Source of the DNA: Usitatibacter palustris
Lineage (GTDB): Bacteria > Pseudomonadota > Gammaproteobacteria > Burkholderiales > Usitatibacteraceae
Direction of reading: 5' to 3'
NCBI RefSeq assembly: GCF_013003985.1
Contig: NZ_CP053073.1
Span: 620,001 to 684,000 of the forward strand
DNA length: 64,000 nt
The stretch's first letter is position 1, and every line of letters starts with the position of its first letter. This document shows positions 1 to 10,053 of the stretch, piece after piece. The position numbers and the translations under genes were made by a program. The notes under the pieces were generated by a model, which worked only from the letters and a program-made list of their open reading frames with translations, made no database searches and was not told the DNA's origin.

Positions 1-122
1 CGCCGGGAATGACTGGGCACAGCCTCGTGCCGATGGCGGCGAAGGCGACGGGCCTTTCGTACGCGGATCTCTGCGTCGAGATTCTCGCGGGCGCGTCGCT
101 CGATTCGGGAGCGCGGCAATGA
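1..122 (+). CDS. ddl: D-alanine--D-alanine ligase, 3' end only
   Basis: Only the last 39 codons are in the window, read in frame from base 3 to the TGA at 120-122. The peptide begins with the [13 protein letters not shown] stretch typical of the extreme C-terminus of Ddl, whose ATP-grasp domain joins two D-alanines for peptidoglycan precursors in the cytoplasm. The stop overlaps the ftsQ ATG (ATGA), which is the usual ddl-ftsQ junction of the division and cell-wall cluster. The family call rests on this short motif plus gene order. Confidence 0.85.
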   Translation, partial: PGMTGHSLVPMAAKATGLSYADLCVEILAGASLDSGARQ

Positions 123-796
123 ATCTCCTCGCGCGCGTCGTATTGGGCACCGTGGCGGTCGCCGGACTCGCGGGCGCGGCCTGGTATGGCTACGACGCGA
201 CGGCGAAGCAGCCGATCGGCGTCGTGCAGTTCACCGGCGAGACCGCGCGCATCGATCGCGCCGATCTCGATCGCCTCGCCGAAAGCGTGCGCGGCATGCC
301 CGCCGGCGCCGCGACACTCGCCGCCGTTCGTGAAGCCGCCCGCCGCATGCCGTGGGTGCGCGACGCGACCGTGCGCCGCCGCTTTCCCGACGCCGTCGAA
401 GTCACGATCGAGGCCCACGTCCCGCTCGCGCGCTGGACCGAGGGAATGCTCGTGAGCACGCAAGGCGAAGTGTTCCAGGGCGATACCAAGGACGAGCTGC
501 CGATCTTCAGCGGACCGGAGGGCAGCGCGCTCGAGATGGCGCGCGAGTACCCCGCGATCCGCAAGGCGCTCGAGCCCGTCGGCATCAAGCTCACCGAACT
601 CAAGCGCTCGCCGCGCGGCGCCTGGCAGGCGGTGCTCGCCTCGGGCCTCGTGCTCGAGCTCGGGCGCACCGACATGGTCGCGCGCCTCGAGCGCTTCGCC
701 ACCGCCTGGCCGCGCGTGGCCGCGCAGGAGCCCGCGGCGCGCTACGCCGATCTTCGCTATCCCAACGGCTTCGCCCTGCGTCGCACGAAATCATGA
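119..796 (+). CDS. ftsQ: Cell division protein FtsQ
   Basis: 225 residues. A short cytoplasmic N-terminus is followed by one membrane segment (about residues 5-26) and then a periplasmic POTRA-type domain beginning near GVVQFTG and containing the conserved [18 protein letters not shown] stretch. FtsQ bridges early and late divisome proteins through FtsB and FtsL. The start overlaps the ddl stop by ATGA, and the stop overlaps ftsA in the same way, so ddl, ftsQ and ftsA are probably translationally coupled. Length is close to that of other betaproteobacterial FtsQ proteins. Confidence 0.95.
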   Translation: MNLLARVVLGTVAVAGLAGAAWYGYDATAKQPIGVVQFTGETARIDRADLDRLAESVRGMPAGAATLAAVREAARRMPWVRDATVRRRFPDAVEVTIEAHVPLARWTEGMLVSTQGEVFQGDTKDELPIFSGPEGSALEMAREYPAIRKALEPVGIKLTELKRSPRGAWQAVLASGLVLELGRTDMVARLERFATAWPRVAAQEPAARYADLRYPNGFALRRTKS

Positions 797-2037
797 TCCC
801 CAACCGTCCCCGCGAACAACGCAACCTCCTCGTCGCCCTCGACATCGGCACCTCGAAGATCGTGACGCTGGTCTCCGAGATCACGCCCGAGGGCCATCTC
901 AACCTCATCGGCATGGGGAGCCATCCTTCGCGCGGGCTGCGCAAGGGTGTCGTCGTCAACATCGAATCGACCGTCAACGCCATCCAGCGCTCGCTCGAGG
1001 AAGCCGAGCTGATGGCCGACGTGAAGATCAAGGAAGTGCTCACGGGCATCGCCGGCAGCCACATCAAGAGCTTCAACTCGCACGGCATGGTCGCGATCAA
1101 GGACAAGGAAGTGCAGCCCTACGACATCGACCGCGTGATCGAGACCGCGCGCGCGGTGAACATCCCGATGGAGCAGCAGGTCCTGCACATCCTCGAGCAG
1201 GAATTCATCATCGACGGGCAGGGCGGCGTGCGCCAGCCGCTGGGCATGAGCGGCATGCGCCTCGAAGTGAAGGTGCACATCGTCACGGGTGCCGTCTCCG
1301 CCGCGCAGAACATCATGAAGTGCGTGCGCCGCTGCGGGCTCGAGGTGAAGGACCTGATGCTGCAGCCCCTCGCGTCAGCCGACGCGGTGCTCCTCGACGA
1401 CGAGCGCGATCTCGGCGTGTGCCTCGTGGACGTGGGCGGCGGCACGACCGACATCGCGGTCTTCACCGAAGGCGCGATCAAGCACACCTCGGTGATTCCG
1501 ATCGCGGGCGACCAGATCACCAACGACATCGCGATGGCGCTGCGCACGCCGACCAAGGACGCGGAGGAGCTGAAGATCGCGCACGGCGTGGCGTTGCGGC
1601 AGCTCGCGAGCACCACCGAGATGATCGAAGTGCCGGGCGTGGGCGACCGCGGCCCGCGCGAGCTCTCGCGCCAGACGCTCGCCGAAGTGATCGAGCCGCG
1701 CGTCGAGGAGCTCTATTCGCTGATCCAGCGCGAGCTGCGCTCCTGCGGCCTCGAGGAGCTGCTCTCGTCGGGAATCGTGCTGACGGGCGGTTCCTCGCTA
1801 ATGAAGGGAATGGTGGAACTCGGTGAAGAGGTGTTCCACATGCCGGTTCGGGTCGGCGTGCCGCACTACAGCGGCGCGCTCGCCGAAGTGGTTCGCAATC
1901 CCCGATATGCCACGGGCGTGGGCCTGTTGATGGCGGGCCTCGACCAGGTGAAGCGGGAGCAACACGCGCGCATGCAAGGCGCGGGCTTCAAGGATGCGAT
2001 GGAAAAGATGAAGAGCTGGTTCAAGGGAAATTTCTAA
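793..2037 (+). CDS. ftsA: Cell division protein FtsA
   Basis: 414 residues, actin-like ATPase that tethers FtsZ filaments to the inner membrane. Visible marks are the phosphate-1 motif LDIGTSK near the N-terminus, the phosphate-2 motif VDVGGGTTDIAVF (about residue 212), the LTGGSSLMKGM adenosine motif near residue 330, and a C-terminal basic amphipathic tail (MEKMKSWFKGNF) fitting the membrane-targeting helix. The reading frame is open further upstream, but the ATG at 793 overlaps the ftsQ stop and gives the family's normal N-terminus, so I chose it. ftsZ follows 21 bp downstream. Confidence 0.96.
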   Translation: MIPNRPREQRNLLVALDIGTSKIVTLVSEITPEGHLNLIGMGSHPSRGLRKGVVVNIESTVNAIQRSLEEAELMADVKIKEVLTGIAGSHIKSFNSHGMVAIKDKEVQPYDIDRVIETARAVNIPMEQQVLHILEQEFIIDGQGGVRQPLGMSGMRLEVKVHIVTGAVSAAQNIMKCVRRCGLEVKDLMLQPLASADAVLLDDERDLGVCLVDVGGGTTDIAVFTEGAIKHTSVIPIAGDQITNDIAMALRTPTKDAEELKIAHGVALRQLASTTEMIEVPGVGDRGPRELSRQTLAEVIEPRVEELYSLIQRELRSCGLEELLSSGIVLTGGSSLMKGMVELGEEVFHMPVRVGVPHYSGALAEVVRNPRYATGVGLLMAGLDQVKREQHARMQGAGFKDAMEKMKSWFKGNF

Positions 2038-2058
2038 AATCAGAAAGGAGACGGCAAC

Positions 2059-3210
2059 ATGATCGAGCTTTTGGAAAGCGCCTCGCCCGAGGCGGTCATC
2101 AAGGTAGTGGGCGTGGGGGGCTGCGGCGGCAACGCGGTCGACCACATGATCAACAACGGCGTGCAGGGCGTGGAGTTCATCTCGATGAACACCGATGCCC
2201 AGGCGCTCAAGCGCAATCTCGCGAAGACCACGCTGCAACTGGGCAACGCGGTGACCAAGGGACTGGGCGCAGGTGCCAATCCCGAGGTGGGCCGGCTCGC
2301 GGCCGAGGAAGACCGCGATCGCATCACCGAGCTCATCAACGGCGCCGACATGCTCTTCGTGACGGCGGGCATGGGTGGCGGAACGGGAACGGGAGCAGCC
2401 CCCGTCATCGCGCAGATCGCGCGCGAGATGGGCATCCTCACGGTCGCGGTGGTCACCAAGCCCTTCGCCTTCGAAGGCAAGCGCCAGAAGATCGCGGCGG
2501 TGGGCATCGACCAGCTCAAGCAGCACGTCGATTCGCTCATCATCATCCCCAACGACCGGCTGATGCAGGTCCTGGGCGAGGACGTGAGCTACGAGGATGC
2601 GTTCCGTGCATCGAACGACGTGCTCAACGGCGCGGTCGCGGGCATCGCCGAGGTGATCAACTGCCCCGGCACGGTGAACGTGGACTTCGCCGACGTGCGC
2701 ACGGTGATGAGCGAGAACGGTGTCGCGATGATGGGCTCGGCCACCGCGTCGGGACCGGAGCGCGCGCAGATGGCGGCCGAACAAGCCGTCCATTCGCCGC
2801 TGCTCGAGGACATCCATCTGTCGGGCGCGCGTGGCGTGCTGGTGAACATCACCGCGAGCAAGGCGATGAAGCTGCGCGAAGTGCACGAGGTGATGAACAC
2901 GATCCGCTCGTTCACGGCCGAGGATGCGACGGTGATCTACGGCTCGGTGTTCGACGAGGCGATCGGCGACGCGCTGCGCGTCACCATCGTCGCGACGGGC
3001 CTGGGCGGTGCGGCGGCACAGCGCAACCCCGTGATGCAGGTCGTGCAGGCCACGGGAACGCATGACGCGGTCGCCGGCAACGTGAACTACGAGGAGCTCG
3101 ACCAGCCGACGGCCATCCGACGCCGGCGCGACCTCACCGTGGATGCGTTGCGCCAATCAGGTGTGGAGACGCTGGATATTCCAGCTTTCCTGCGTAAGCA
3201 AGCGGACTGA
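2059..3210 (+). CDS. ftsZ: Cell division GTPase FtsZ
   Basis: 383 residues. The tubulin signature GGGTGTGAAP lies at about residues 106-115, preceded by the GVGGCGGNAVDHM nucleotide-binding start. The T7-loop region and a C-terminal conserved peptide (LDIPAFLRKQAD) that docks FtsA and ZipA are present. It polymerises into the cytokinetic Z ring. A clear Shine-Dalgarno (AGAAAGGAGA) precedes the ATG. It is the last gene of the ddl-ftsQAZ unit before a strong terminator at 3295-3324. Confidence 0.98.
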   Translation: MIELLESASPEAVIKVVGVGGCGGNAVDHMINNGVQGVEFISMNTDAQALKRNLAKTTLQLGNAVTKGLGAGANPEVGRLAAEEDRDRITELINGADMLFVTAGMGGGTGTGAAPVIAQIAREMGILTVAVVTKPFAFEGKRQKIAAVGIDQLKQHVDSLIIIPNDRLMQVLGEDVSYEDAFRASNDVLNGAVAGIAEVINCPGTVNVDFADVRTVMSENGVAMMGSATASGPERAQMAAEQAVHSPLLEDIHLSGARGVLVNITASKAMKLREVHEVMNTIRSFTAEDATVIYGSVFDEAIGDALRVTIVATGLGGAAAQRNPVMQVVQATGTHDAVAGNVNYEELDQPTAIRRRRDLTVDALRQSGVETLDIPAFLRKQAD

Positions 3211-3294
3211 CGCGCCGGAGGCCATTGCCTCCTCGCATCGTCAGTCCTGATTTTCCGTTCGCCGTGTCTCCCGGCGGCCGGTGCTGTCCATCGT

Positions 3295-3324
3295 GGGCCC
3301 GCCTCGTGCGGGCCCTTTTCTTTT
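3295..3324 (+). terminator. Intrinsic terminator after ftsZ
   Basis: A perfect 8-bp GC stem, GGGCCCGC (3295-3302) with GCGGGCCC (3308-3315), loop CTCGT, is followed at once by TTTTCTTTT (3316-3324). It ends the fts transcript. A weaker GGAGGC-CATT-GCCTCC hairpin at 3217-3232 lies between it and ftsZ but has no T-run. The T-tract overlaps the likely -35 region of lpxC. Confidence 0.9.
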
Positions 3325-3349
3325 CGCTGCCGTAACAGACTGATATAAT
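3321..3349 (+). promoter_or_regulatory. lpxC promoter, extended -10, predicted leaderless start
   Basis: A perfect TATAAT (3344-3349) is preceded by TGA, forming an extended -10 (TGATATAAT). The hexamer 17 nt upstream is TTTTCG (3321-3326), a poor -35. Only 7 nt separate the -10 from the lpxC ATG, so transcription should begin at or within 1 nt of the start codon. Inference from spacing; no mapped transcript start is available. Confidence 0.7.
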
Positions 3350-3356
3350 TACGGAA

Positions 3357-4265
3357 ATGATCAAGCAACGCTCCCTCAAGTCCGCCATCCGCGCCACCGG
3401 CGTGGGCGTGCACACCGGCCAGAAGGTCGCGCTGGCGCTGCGCCCGGCCGCGCCGGACACGGGGATCGTGTTTTGCCGCTCCGACCTCCCGGGCAACCCC
3501 GCGATCCCGGCCCACGCATTGAATGTCCACGACACACGCATGGCCACCGTCATCGAGAAGGACGGCGCCCGCGTCTCCACGGTCGAGCACCTGATGAGCG
3601 CCTTCGCCGGCCTCGGGATCGACAACGCCTATGTCGACGTGTCGGCCGAGGAAGTGCCGATCATGGACGGCAGCGCGGCGACGTTCGTGTTCCTCATCCA
3701 GTCGGCCGGCATCGAAGAGCAACAGGCCGCGAAGAAATACATCCGCGTTCTGAAGCCCATCCTGATCGAGCAAGGCGACAAGCGCGTGCGGCTCGAGCCC
3801 TTCAACGGCTTCAAGCTCTCGTTCTCGATCGAGTTCAAGCACCCGGTGTTCGAGGCCTCGGGCTCCGAGGTGAACATCGACTTCGCCGACGTCTCTTTCG
3901 TCAAGGAGATCGCCCGCGCCCGCACCTTCGGCTTCACGCAGGACGTGGAGAAGATGCGCTCCATGGGCCTGGGCATGGGCGGCAACCTCGACAACGCGAT
4001 CGTGATCGACGACTTCCGCGTGCTCAACAGCGAAGGCCTTCGCTTTGACGACGAGTTCGTGAAGCACAAGGCGCTCGACGCCGTCGGTGACCTTTATATG
4101 CTCGGTCACCCGCTCATCGGCGCCTTCCATGGCCACAAGTCGGGGCATGCGCTCAACAACCAGCTGGTTCGCGCCCTCCTGGCCGACCAGACGGCGTGGG
4201 AAGAGGTCACGTTCGAAGCGCTCGAGGCATTGCCCCGGGCGTTCGCCAACTTCGCTCCCGCCTGA
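3357..4265 (+). CDS. lpxC: UDP-3-O-acyl-N-acetylglucosamine deacetylase
   Basis: 302 residues, the usual LpxC length. It is the zinc-dependent deacetylase that commits UDP-GlcNAc to lipid A synthesis. Zinc ligands are recognisable: His78 in [11 protein letters not shown], and the [14 protein letters not shown] and [14 protein letters not shown] blocks that supply the second His/Asp pair and the catalytic His. It sits in its classic place behind ftsZ but is insulated from it by a terminator and has its own promoter. There is almost no Shine-Dalgarno (only GGA) upstream of the ATG, fitting a leaderless message. Confidence 0.97.
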   Translation: MIKQRSLKSAIRATGVGVHTGQKVALALRPAAPDTGIVFCRSDLPGNPAIPAHALNVHDTRMATVIEKDGARVSTVEHLMSAFAGLGIDNAYVDVSAEEVPIMDGSAATFVFLIQSAGIEEQQAAKKYIRVLKPILIEQGDKRVRLEPFNGFKLSFSIEFKHPVFEASGSEVNIDFADVSFVKEIARARTFGFTQDVEKMRSMGLGMGGNLDNAIVIDDFRVLNSEGLRFDDEFVKHKALDAVGDLYMLGHPLIGAFHGHKSGHALNNQLVRALLADQTAWEEVTFEALEALPRAFANFAPA

Positions 4266-4308
4266 AAGCGGATCCTTCGGGCGCTGCGGCCCTCAGGACG
4301 ACAGTTCC

Positions 4309-4491
4309 GTGATCCTCGTCCGCGTCCTTCTCATATTCAGCGCGCTGTTCCTCGCGGGCATCGGGATCGCCTTCCTGGTCACCCGGGACCGGAAGTACCT
4401 GCGGCTGGGGGGTCGGTTCTTCCAGGCGGTGCTGGTGGCGCTGGTCTGCTACGGCCTCTTCTACGTCTTTTCCCGCGTCCTGCTCTTGTGA
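4309..4491 (+). CDS. Small two-helix inner-membrane protein
   Basis: 60 residues from a GTG start. Two hydrophobic helices (about residues 1-23 and 38-58) are separated by a basic loop with RDRKYLRLGGR, so both termini probably face the same side of the membrane. The frame is open further upstream into lpxC, but the protein-like hydrophobic region begins at this GTG. Small proteins of this kind are common behind lpxC in Betaproteobacteria; I know no assigned function. The 3' end overlaps the convergent dciA-like gene by 31 bp. Confidence 0.6.
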   Translation: MILVRVLLIFSALFLAGIGIAFLVTRDRKYLRLGGRFFQAVLVALVCYGLFYVFSRVLLL

Positions 4492-4928
4492 GGCCGCTTG
4501 GCGATCCGCTCCAGGGTCGCCTTCAGGGGGGAATCTTCCAGGCCCTCCGCCATCGTCGAAAGCTTCTCCAGGGGTAGCTGGCCGCGCGCTATAGGCGTCC
4601 TCCTACGCTCCTGTAGGTCAACTTGAACTTCGACCCGGATTGCGGTAAGCTCCTGATTCTCGTTCTGTATCAAGGAATTACGGCTGTCACGTAATCCGCG
4701 AAGCAGGCGGGGCGCAAGCTGCTTCAGGGCCGCCGCAACGGCCCCGGTAGTCGCGCTAACCACAACGGTCGATCCATCGATGGCGCTCACCCGGCTGGCC
4801 TTGGCCAGATCCTCGGGAGCGAGAGTCCGGTAAGTTTTCTGCAGGCGTTTGACACGTTCGAGCCGCTCCGCAAGCGGTTTCAGCTCGGCGCTGTCGTTCA
4901 GAAGCTTGGCAACGGAATTCGAAACCAT
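4461..4928 (-). CDS. DciA-like (DUF721) protein
   Basis: 155 residues, mostly basic, with an N-terminal block (KLLNDSAELKPLAERLERVKRLQ...) and a compact central KH-like region as in the DUF721 family. DciA proteins load the replicative helicase DnaB in bacteria that lack DnaC/DnaI. The position between lpxC and an M23 peptidase/secA is the family's conserved neighbourhood. The open frame continues upstream, but the ATG at 4928 begins the recognisable domain. It is divergent from the M23 gene, with 27 bp between the starts. Confidence 0.7.
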   Translation of the reverse strand: MVSNSVAKLLNDSAELKPLAERLERVKRLQKTYRTLAPEDLAKASRVSAIDGSTVVVSATTGAVAAALKQLAPRLLRGLRDSRNSLIQNENQELTAIRVEVQVDLQERRRTPIARGQLPLEKLSTMAEGLEDSPLKATLERIAKRPHKSRTREKT

Positions 4929-4955
4929 CGGGGCGCGGTCCAAGGGGAGGTTGCA

Positions 4956-5909
4956 GTGAACATTATTCTCGTTTCGGACAGCCTGGCGAAGAGTCGTTCG
5001 GTCTCGCTGTCCCAAACCCAGGTGCTCCTGATCGGTTTCGGGGTCCTGGTCGCCGGGTTCGCCCTGGCGGTCGCCACCTACGTGGTCACCATGAAGTTTG
5101 CCGTGGACATGCGCAATCCGTACCTGCGCTCGCTCCTGGCCGCGCTGCATGAAGAGCAGCTCAAGAAGAACGAAGCCGAGATGAAGGACAACCTCACCGC
5201 CATGGCGGTGAAGGTGGGCGAGCTCCAGGCCCGGATCCTCCGCCTCGACGCCTTCGGCGAGCGCCTCGCCAAGGCCGCGAACATCAAGCGCGAGGAATTC
5301 CGCTTCGACGAGAAGCCCGGCCAGGGCGGTCCGTCGGTGAGCGGCGGCATGGGCCGCGAGCTCACGGTCGGCGAATTCCAGCAGATGCTCTCCGAAATTT
5401 CGCGCGTCCTCGACGACCGCAGCGACAAGCTGGGCGTCCTCGATTCCTTCCTGATGGACGATCGCCTCGCGCGGAAGACCATTCCCACGACGCTGCCGAT
5501 CACCGCGGGCTACTACTCGTCGAACTACGGCCAGCGCATCGACCCGATCAACGGCCGCTCGACCTTCCACACGGGCGTGGACCTGATCGCGCCGGCCGGC
5601 ACGGCGGTCCTCTCGGCGGCAGGCGGGGTGGTCTCGGCGGTGGAGTTCCAGGCCGAATACGGAAACATCGTCGACGTCGACCATGAAAATGGCCTGACGT
5701 CGCGCTACGCGCACCTGTCGAAGAGCATGGTCAAGGTGGGCGACGTGGTCATGAAGGGCCAGCAGATCGCGCTCGTCGGGTCGACCGGGCGGGTGACCGG
5801 ACCGCACCTGCATTTCGAGGTGCGCGAGAAGGGCATCCCTCTGAATCCCAACAAGTTCCTGGCGCTGGGCAAGAACGACATCCTGATCGGCTCGGCCTAC
5901 CGCAAGTAG
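4956..5909 (+). CDS. M23 family (LytM) metallopeptidase, membrane anchored
   Basis: 317 residues from GTG, with AAGGGGAGG upstream. One membrane helix (about residues 22-46) is followed by a periplasmic coiled coil rich in Glu/Lys, then a C-terminal M23 domain. Zinc and catalytic residues look intact: the HTGVD motif (His/Asp ligands), the RYAHLS segment, and HLHFEVR near the end. It should cut peptidoglycan cross-bridge peptides. Its place immediately before secA is conserved in Betaproteobacteria. Unlike the EnvC-like protein at 39099-40286, this one appears catalytically active. Confidence 0.9.
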   Translation: MNIILVSDSLAKSRSVSLSQTQVLLIGFGVLVAGFALAVATYVVTMKFAVDMRNPYLRSLLAALHEEQLKKNEAEMKDNLTAMAVKVGELQARILRLDAFGERLAKAANIKREEFRFDEKPGQGGPSVSGGMGRELTVGEFQQMLSEISRVLDDRSDKLGVLDSFLMDDRLARKTIPTTLPITAGYYSSNYGQRIDPINGRSTFHTGVDLIAPAGTAVLSAAGGVVSAVEFQAEYGNIVDVDHENGLTSRYAHLSKSMVKVGDVVMKGQQIALVGSTGRVTGPHLHFEVREKGIPLNPNKFLALGKNDILIGSAYRK

Positions 5910-5949
5910 CCCCCGGGCTTGCAAACGGGCGGCCCCGCCCCCACTCACT

Positions 5950-5988
5950 TATAATTGCGCATTCGCCGGCCCACCCTGGGCCGGTTTT
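5950..5988 (+). promoter_or_regulatory. secA promoter -10 and start-proximal hairpin with T-run
   Basis: TATAAT at 5950-5955 predicts transcription from about 5962. Four bases later an 8-bp perfect stem, CCGGCCCA (5966-5973) with TGGGCCGG (5977-5984), loop CCC, is followed by TTTT. It could terminate read-through from the M23 gene, act as an attenuator, or protect the 5' end of the secA mRNA. No convincing -35 is seen at normal spacing. The secA GTG is 24 nt after the T-run. Confidence 0.5.
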
Positions 5989-6012
5989 CGCGTCTAAAGA
6001 AGCCCCGCACCC

Positions 6013-8775
6013 GTGCTCTCGACTTTCCTCAAGGCCGTCTTCGGCAGCCGTAACGAACGTCTCCTCAAGCAGTATCGTGCGACGGTCGTCCGCATCAACG
6101 CCCTCGAGGCCACCCTCGACAAGCTCTCCGACGAGGCGCTTGCCGCCAAGACGCCCGAGCTGAAGGCCAAGGTCGCCGCCGGCGCGAAGCTCGACGACAT
6201 CCTTCCCGAAGCCTTCGCCGTGGTGCGCGAAGCCTCGAAGCGCGTGCTGGGCATGCGCCACTTCGACGAGCAGATGATCGGCGGCATCGCGCTGCACGAA
6301 GGCAAGATCGCGGAAATGCGCACGGGCGAAGGCAAGACGCTCGTCGCCACGCTGCCTTCGTACCTGAACGCGCTCGAGGGCAAGGGTGTGCACGTTGTCA
6401 CGGTGAACGACTACCTCGCCAAGCGCGACGCGGAATGGATGGGTCGCATCCACCGCTTCATGGGGCTCACCGTCGGCGTCGTGGTCCCGGGCATGGAGCA
6501 CGCGGACAAGCAGGCGGCCTACAAGTCCGACATCACGTACGGCACCAACAACGAATTCGGCTTCGACTACCTGCGCGACAACATGGCCACGCAGGTCGCC
6601 GAGCGCTTCCAGAACGGCCTGAATTTCGCGATCGTCGACGAAGTCGACTCGATCCTCATCGACGAGGCGCGCACGCCGCTCATCATCTCCGGCCAGGCTG
6701 AGGATTCGACCGAGCTCTACCGGAAGATCAACGTCCTGATCCCGAAGCTCGTGCCGCAGGCCGACGAGAAGGCCTCCGGCGACTACTACGTCGACCTCAA
6801 GCAGCACAGCGTGACCCTCTCGGAAGAAGGCCACGAGCACGCCGAGGAGCTCATGCGCGGCGCCGGGCTGCTCGCCGAGGGTGCCAGCCTGTATGACCCG
6901 TCCAACATCATGCTGATGCATCACCTGTATGCCGGTGTGCGCGCGCATTCGCTGTATCACCGCGACCAGCATTACGTGGTGCAGGACGACGAGGTCGTGA
7001 TCGTCGACGAATTCACCGGCCGCATGATGGCCGGGCGCCGCTGGTCGGACGGCCTGCACCAGGCGGTGGAAGCGAAGGAAGGCGCGTCGATCAAGAACGA
7101 GAGCCAGACGCTCGCCTCGATCACGTTCCAGAACTACTTCCGCCTGTACAAGAAACTCGCCGGCATGACCGGCACGGCCGACACCGAGGCGTTCGAGTTC
7201 TCGCACATCTACAACCTCGAGACGGTGCTGATCCCGACGCACCGCAAGATGGTCCGCGCCGACCGCAACGACCAGGTGTTCATCACCGCGAACGAAAAGC
7301 ACCAGGCGATCATCAACGACGTGAAGGATTGCCACGCGCGCGGGCAGCCCGTGCTGCTGGGCACCACGTCGATCGAGAATTCCGAGCTCCTCGCCGAGCT
7401 GCTCGACAAGCAGAAGCTGCCGCACCAGGTCCTCAACGCGAAGCAGCACGCGAAGGAAGCCCAGATCGTCACCCAGGCCGGACGCCCGGGCATGATCACC
7501 ATCGCCACCAACATGGCGGGCCGCGGAACGGACATCGTGCTTGGCGGCAATCCCGATCCCGAGATCCAGTCGATCAAAGCGGACGAATCGCTCGATGCTT
7601 CCACGAAGGAAGCGCGCGTCGCCGCGATCCGCAGCGAGTGGGAAAAGCTCCACGCCGCTGTCGTGGCCGCGGGCGGCCTGCACATCATCGGCTCCGAGCG
7701 TCACGAATCCCGCCGTATCGACAACCAGCTGCGCGGCCGTTCCGGCCGCCAGGGCGATCCGGGTTCCTCGCGCTTCTACCTGTCGTTCGAGGATCCGCTG
7801 CTCAAGATCTTCGCCGGCGAGCGCCTGAAGTCCATCATGGGCGCGCTCAAGATTCCCGAGGGCGAGGCGATCGAGGCGAAGATGGTCTCGCGCTCGATCG
7901 AGAACGCGCAGCGCAAGGTCGAGGCGCGCAACTTCGATATCCGCAAGCAGCTGCTCGAATACGACGACGTCGCGAGCGACCAGCGGAAGGTCATCTACCA
8001 GCAGAGGAACGAGCTCCTCGAATCCGAGGACATCTCGGAGACGATCAGCTCGATTCGCCGCGACGTTCTGCAGTCCGCTGTGCTCGAACAGATGCCGGCC
8101 GATACGGTCGAGGAGCAGTGGGACATCCCCGCGCTCGAGCGTCGCCTCGAGAGCGAGTTCTACCAGAAGGTGCCGGTCGCCCAGTGGCTGTCCGAGGATC
8201 CGCAGCTCGACGCCGAGAAGGTCACGGCGCGGCTCGTGGAGCAGACCAACGCGGACTACGGCAAGAAGTTCGACGGCATCGAGCCGAGCGTGATCCACCA
8301 TTACGAACGCGCGGTCATGCTCCAGTCGATCGATTCGCACTGGCGCGAGCACCTCGCCGCACTCGACTACCTACGCCAGGGCATCCACCTGCGCGGCTAT
8401 GCGCAGAAGCAGCCGAAGCAGGAATACAAGCGCGAAGCCTTCGAGCTCTTCGGCACGATGCTCGATTCGATCAAGCGCGAAGTGACCCGCCACCTGATGA
8501 GCGTGCAGGTGCGCTCGCAGGAGCAGGTCGAGCAGGCCGAGCGCGAGGCCGAGGAAGCCGCGGCGCGCGCCGTGAAGAACGTGCAATACCACCACCCGGA
8601 TGCATCGTCGGGCACGGGCGAGCCCGAGGACGAGCCTCCGCAAGGTGGCGCCGCGGGTGCGACGGAGGAGCCGGTCCAGCCGTTCGTCCGCTCGACGCAG
8701 AAGGTGGGGCGCAACGATCCGTGCCCGTGCGGTTCGGGCAAGAAGTACAAGCAGTGCCACGGGAAGATCGACTGA
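6013..8775 (+). CDS. secA: Preprotein translocase ATPase SecA
   Basis: 920 residues from GTG. It contains the Walker A region [11 protein letters not shown] (about residue 100), Walker B region [16 protein letters not shown], the helicase-like [12 protein letters not shown] motif, the [18 protein letters not shown] motif, and a C-terminal zinc tail [13 protein letters not shown] that binds SecB and ribosomes. It drives export through SecYEG. Length matches other proteobacterial SecA. secB is also in this window (36035-36514). No SecM-like arrest-peptide gene precedes it. Confidence 0.98.
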   Translation: MLSTFLKAVFGSRNERLLKQYRATVVRINALEATLDKLSDEALAAKTPELKAKVAAGAKLDDILPEAFAVVREASKRVLGMRHFDEQMIGGIALHEGKIAEMRTGEGKTLVATLPSYLNALEGKGVHVVTVNDYLAKRDAEWMGRIHRFMGLTVGVVVPGMEHADKQAAYKSDITYGTNNEFGFDYLRDNMATQVAERFQNGLNFAIVDEVDSILIDEARTPLIISGQAEDSTELYRKINVLIPKLVPQADEKASGDYYVDLKQHSVTLSEEGHEHAEELMRGAGLLAEGASLYDPSNIMLMHHLYAGVRAHSLYHRDQHYVVQDDEVVIVDEFTGRMMAGRRWSDGLHQAVEAKEGASIKNESQTLASITFQNYFRLYKKLAGMTGTADTEAFEFSHIYNLETVLIPTHRKMVRADRNDQVFITANEKHQAIINDVKDCHARGQPVLLGTTSIENSELLAELLDKQKLPHQVLNAKQHAKEAQIVTQAGRPGMITIATNMAGRGTDIVLGGNPDPEIQSIKADESLDASTKEARVAAIRSEWEKLHAAVVAAGGLHIIGSERHESRRIDNQLRGRSGRQGDPGSSRFYLSFEDPLLKIFAGERLKSIMGALKIPEGEAIEAKMVSRSIENAQRKVEARNFDIRKQLLEYDDVASDQRKVIYQQRNELLESEDISETISSIRRDVLQSAVLEQMPADTVEEQWDIPALERRLESEFYQKVPVAQWLSEDPQLDAEKVTARLVEQTNADYGKKFDGIEPSVIHHYERAVMLQSIDSHWREHLAALDYLRQGIHLRGYAQKQPKQEYKREAFELFGTMLDSIKREVTRHLMSVQVRSQEQVEQAEREAEEAAARAVKNVQYHHPDASSGTGEPEDEPPQGGAAGATEEPVQPFVRSTQKVGRNDPCPCGSGKKYKQCHGKID

Positions 8776-8811
8776 CGATCCCGGCGCCCTAGGCGCAACC
8801 CGGCCATCCAT

Positions 8812-8817
8812 TACAAT
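8812..8817 (+). promoter_or_regulatory. argJ -10 box, predicted leaderless start
   Basis: TACAAT lies exactly 6 nt before the argJ ATG at 8824, which places the expected +1 on the A of the start codon. No convincing -35 is seen. The only upstream purine run is GGGG directly abutting the ATG, too close to serve as a Shine-Dalgarno. Confidence 0.45.
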
Positions 8818-8823
8818 TCGGGG

Positions 8824-10053
8824 ATGGCCGTGAACCTCGAACCGCCCCGCGCGGAAGACCTCCTGAGCATCACGGGCGTACGCCTGGGGATCGCCAAGGC
8901 CGGTATCCGCAAACCCAACCGCAAGGACTTGCTGCTCATCACCTTCGATGAGGGCACGCGCGTGGCCGGCGTCTTCACGCAGAACCGCTTCTGCGCCGCC
9001 CCCGTCCTCCTGTGCCGCGAGCACCTCGCCACCAAGTCGGCCATCCGCGCGCTCGTCGTGAATACCGGTGTTGCGAACGCCGGCACGGGCGAGCCGGGCA
9101 TGGCGAGCGCCCGCGCGAGCTGCGCCGGCGTGGCCGCGGCCCTCGGGCTCCAGGCCGACCAGGTCCTGCCGTTTTCGACCGGCGTGATCATGGAGCCGCT
9201 GCCCGTCGAGCGGCTTGTTGCCGGCATTCCCGCGGCCGTGGCCGACTTGTCCCCGAAGAACTGGGCGTCGGCGGCCGAGGCGATCATGACGACGGACACG
9301 GTGGCCAAGGCCGTTTCGCGCCAGGTCGTCATCGACGGACACACGATCACCGTGACCGGCATCTCGAAGGGCGCGGGGATGATCCAGCCCAACATGGCGA
9401 CGATGCTGGGGTTCATCGCGACCGACGCGGCCGTCGGCGGGGACACGCTCCAGGATCTCGCGCGCTTCGTGGCGGACCGCTCGTTCAACGTGGTGACGGT
9501 CGACGGCGATACCTCCACCAACGATTCGCTCGTTCTTGCCGCCACGGGCCGCGCGGGCAATCCCAAGATCATCGGCGAGGGGACGCGCGAGTTCGCGCTG
9601 CTCGCCGAGACGGTGACCGAAGTCGCGCAGCAACTCGCCCAGGCGATCGTTCGCGACGGCGAGGGTGCGACCAAGTTCATCGCCATCACGGTCGAGCACG
9701 GCAAGACGCGCGCGGAGTGCATTCGCGTCGGCAAGGCTATCGCCCACTCGCCGCTCGTGAAAACGGCTTTCTTCGCCTCCGATCCGAACCTCGGCCGGAT
9801 CCTGGCCGCGGTCGGCAACGCCGGCGTGGCGGACCTCGATCCTTCGAAGGTGAGCCTGCACCTGGGCGACGTGCAGGTCGTCGAGAATGGCGGGCGCGCC
9901 GCGAGCTACACCGAGGAACAGGGCAAGGCCGCGATGAAGCCCGCGGAGATCTCGGTGCGCGTGGGCCTCGACCGAGGCGTCGAAACGGCCACCGTCTGGA
10001 CCTGCGATTTTTCGTACGACTACGTGAAGATCAATGCCGACTACCGCAGCTAG
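8824..10053 (+). CDS. argJ: Bifunctional glutamate N-acetyltransferase / amino-acid N-acetyltransferase
   Basis: 409 residues. ArgJ moves the acetyl group from N-acetylornithine to glutamate and can also use acetyl-CoA, so it recycles and initiates arginine synthesis. The autocleavage site is visible as [14 protein letters not shown], with cleavage expected before Thr193, which becomes the N-terminal nucleophile of the beta chain. The C-terminus ends in the typical [11 protein letters not shown]. It is first in an overlapping run with the methyltransferase, the DUF815 ATPase and the Nudix protein. Confidence 0.96.
   Translation: MAVNLEPPRAEDLLSITGVRLGIAKAGIRKPNRKDLLLITFDEGTRVAGVFTQNRFCAAPVLLCREHLATKSAIRALVVNTGVANAGTGEPGMASARASCAGVAAALGLQADQVLPFSTGVIMEPLPVERLVAGIPAAVADLSPKNWASAAEAIMTTDTVAKAVSRQVVIDGHTITVTGISKGAGMIQPNMATMLGFIATDAAVGGDTLQDLARFVADRSFNVVTVDGDTSTNDSLVLAATGRAGNPKIIGEGTREFALLAETVTEVAQQLAQAIVRDGEGATKFIAITVEHGKTRAECIRVGKAIAHSPLVKTAFFASDPNLGRILAAVGNAGVADLDPSKVSLHLGDVQVVENGGRAASYTEEQGKAAMKPAEISVRVGLDRGVETATVWTCDFSYDYVKINADYRS

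Noticed and set aside
3217-3232. GGAGGC-CATT-GCCTCC as the ftsZ terminator
   Set aside because: No T-run follows; the hairpin at 3295-3324 is much better.
5919-5924. TTGCAA as the secA -35
   Set aside because: It is 25 bp from the TATAAT, far outside the 16-18 bp range.
5749-8352. A long open frame (867 codons) antisense to secA
   Set aside because: Arises from GC-rich third-position bias on the opposite strand of a strongly conserved gene; the peptide is low-complexity Arg/Asp/Leu/Val without any family motif.
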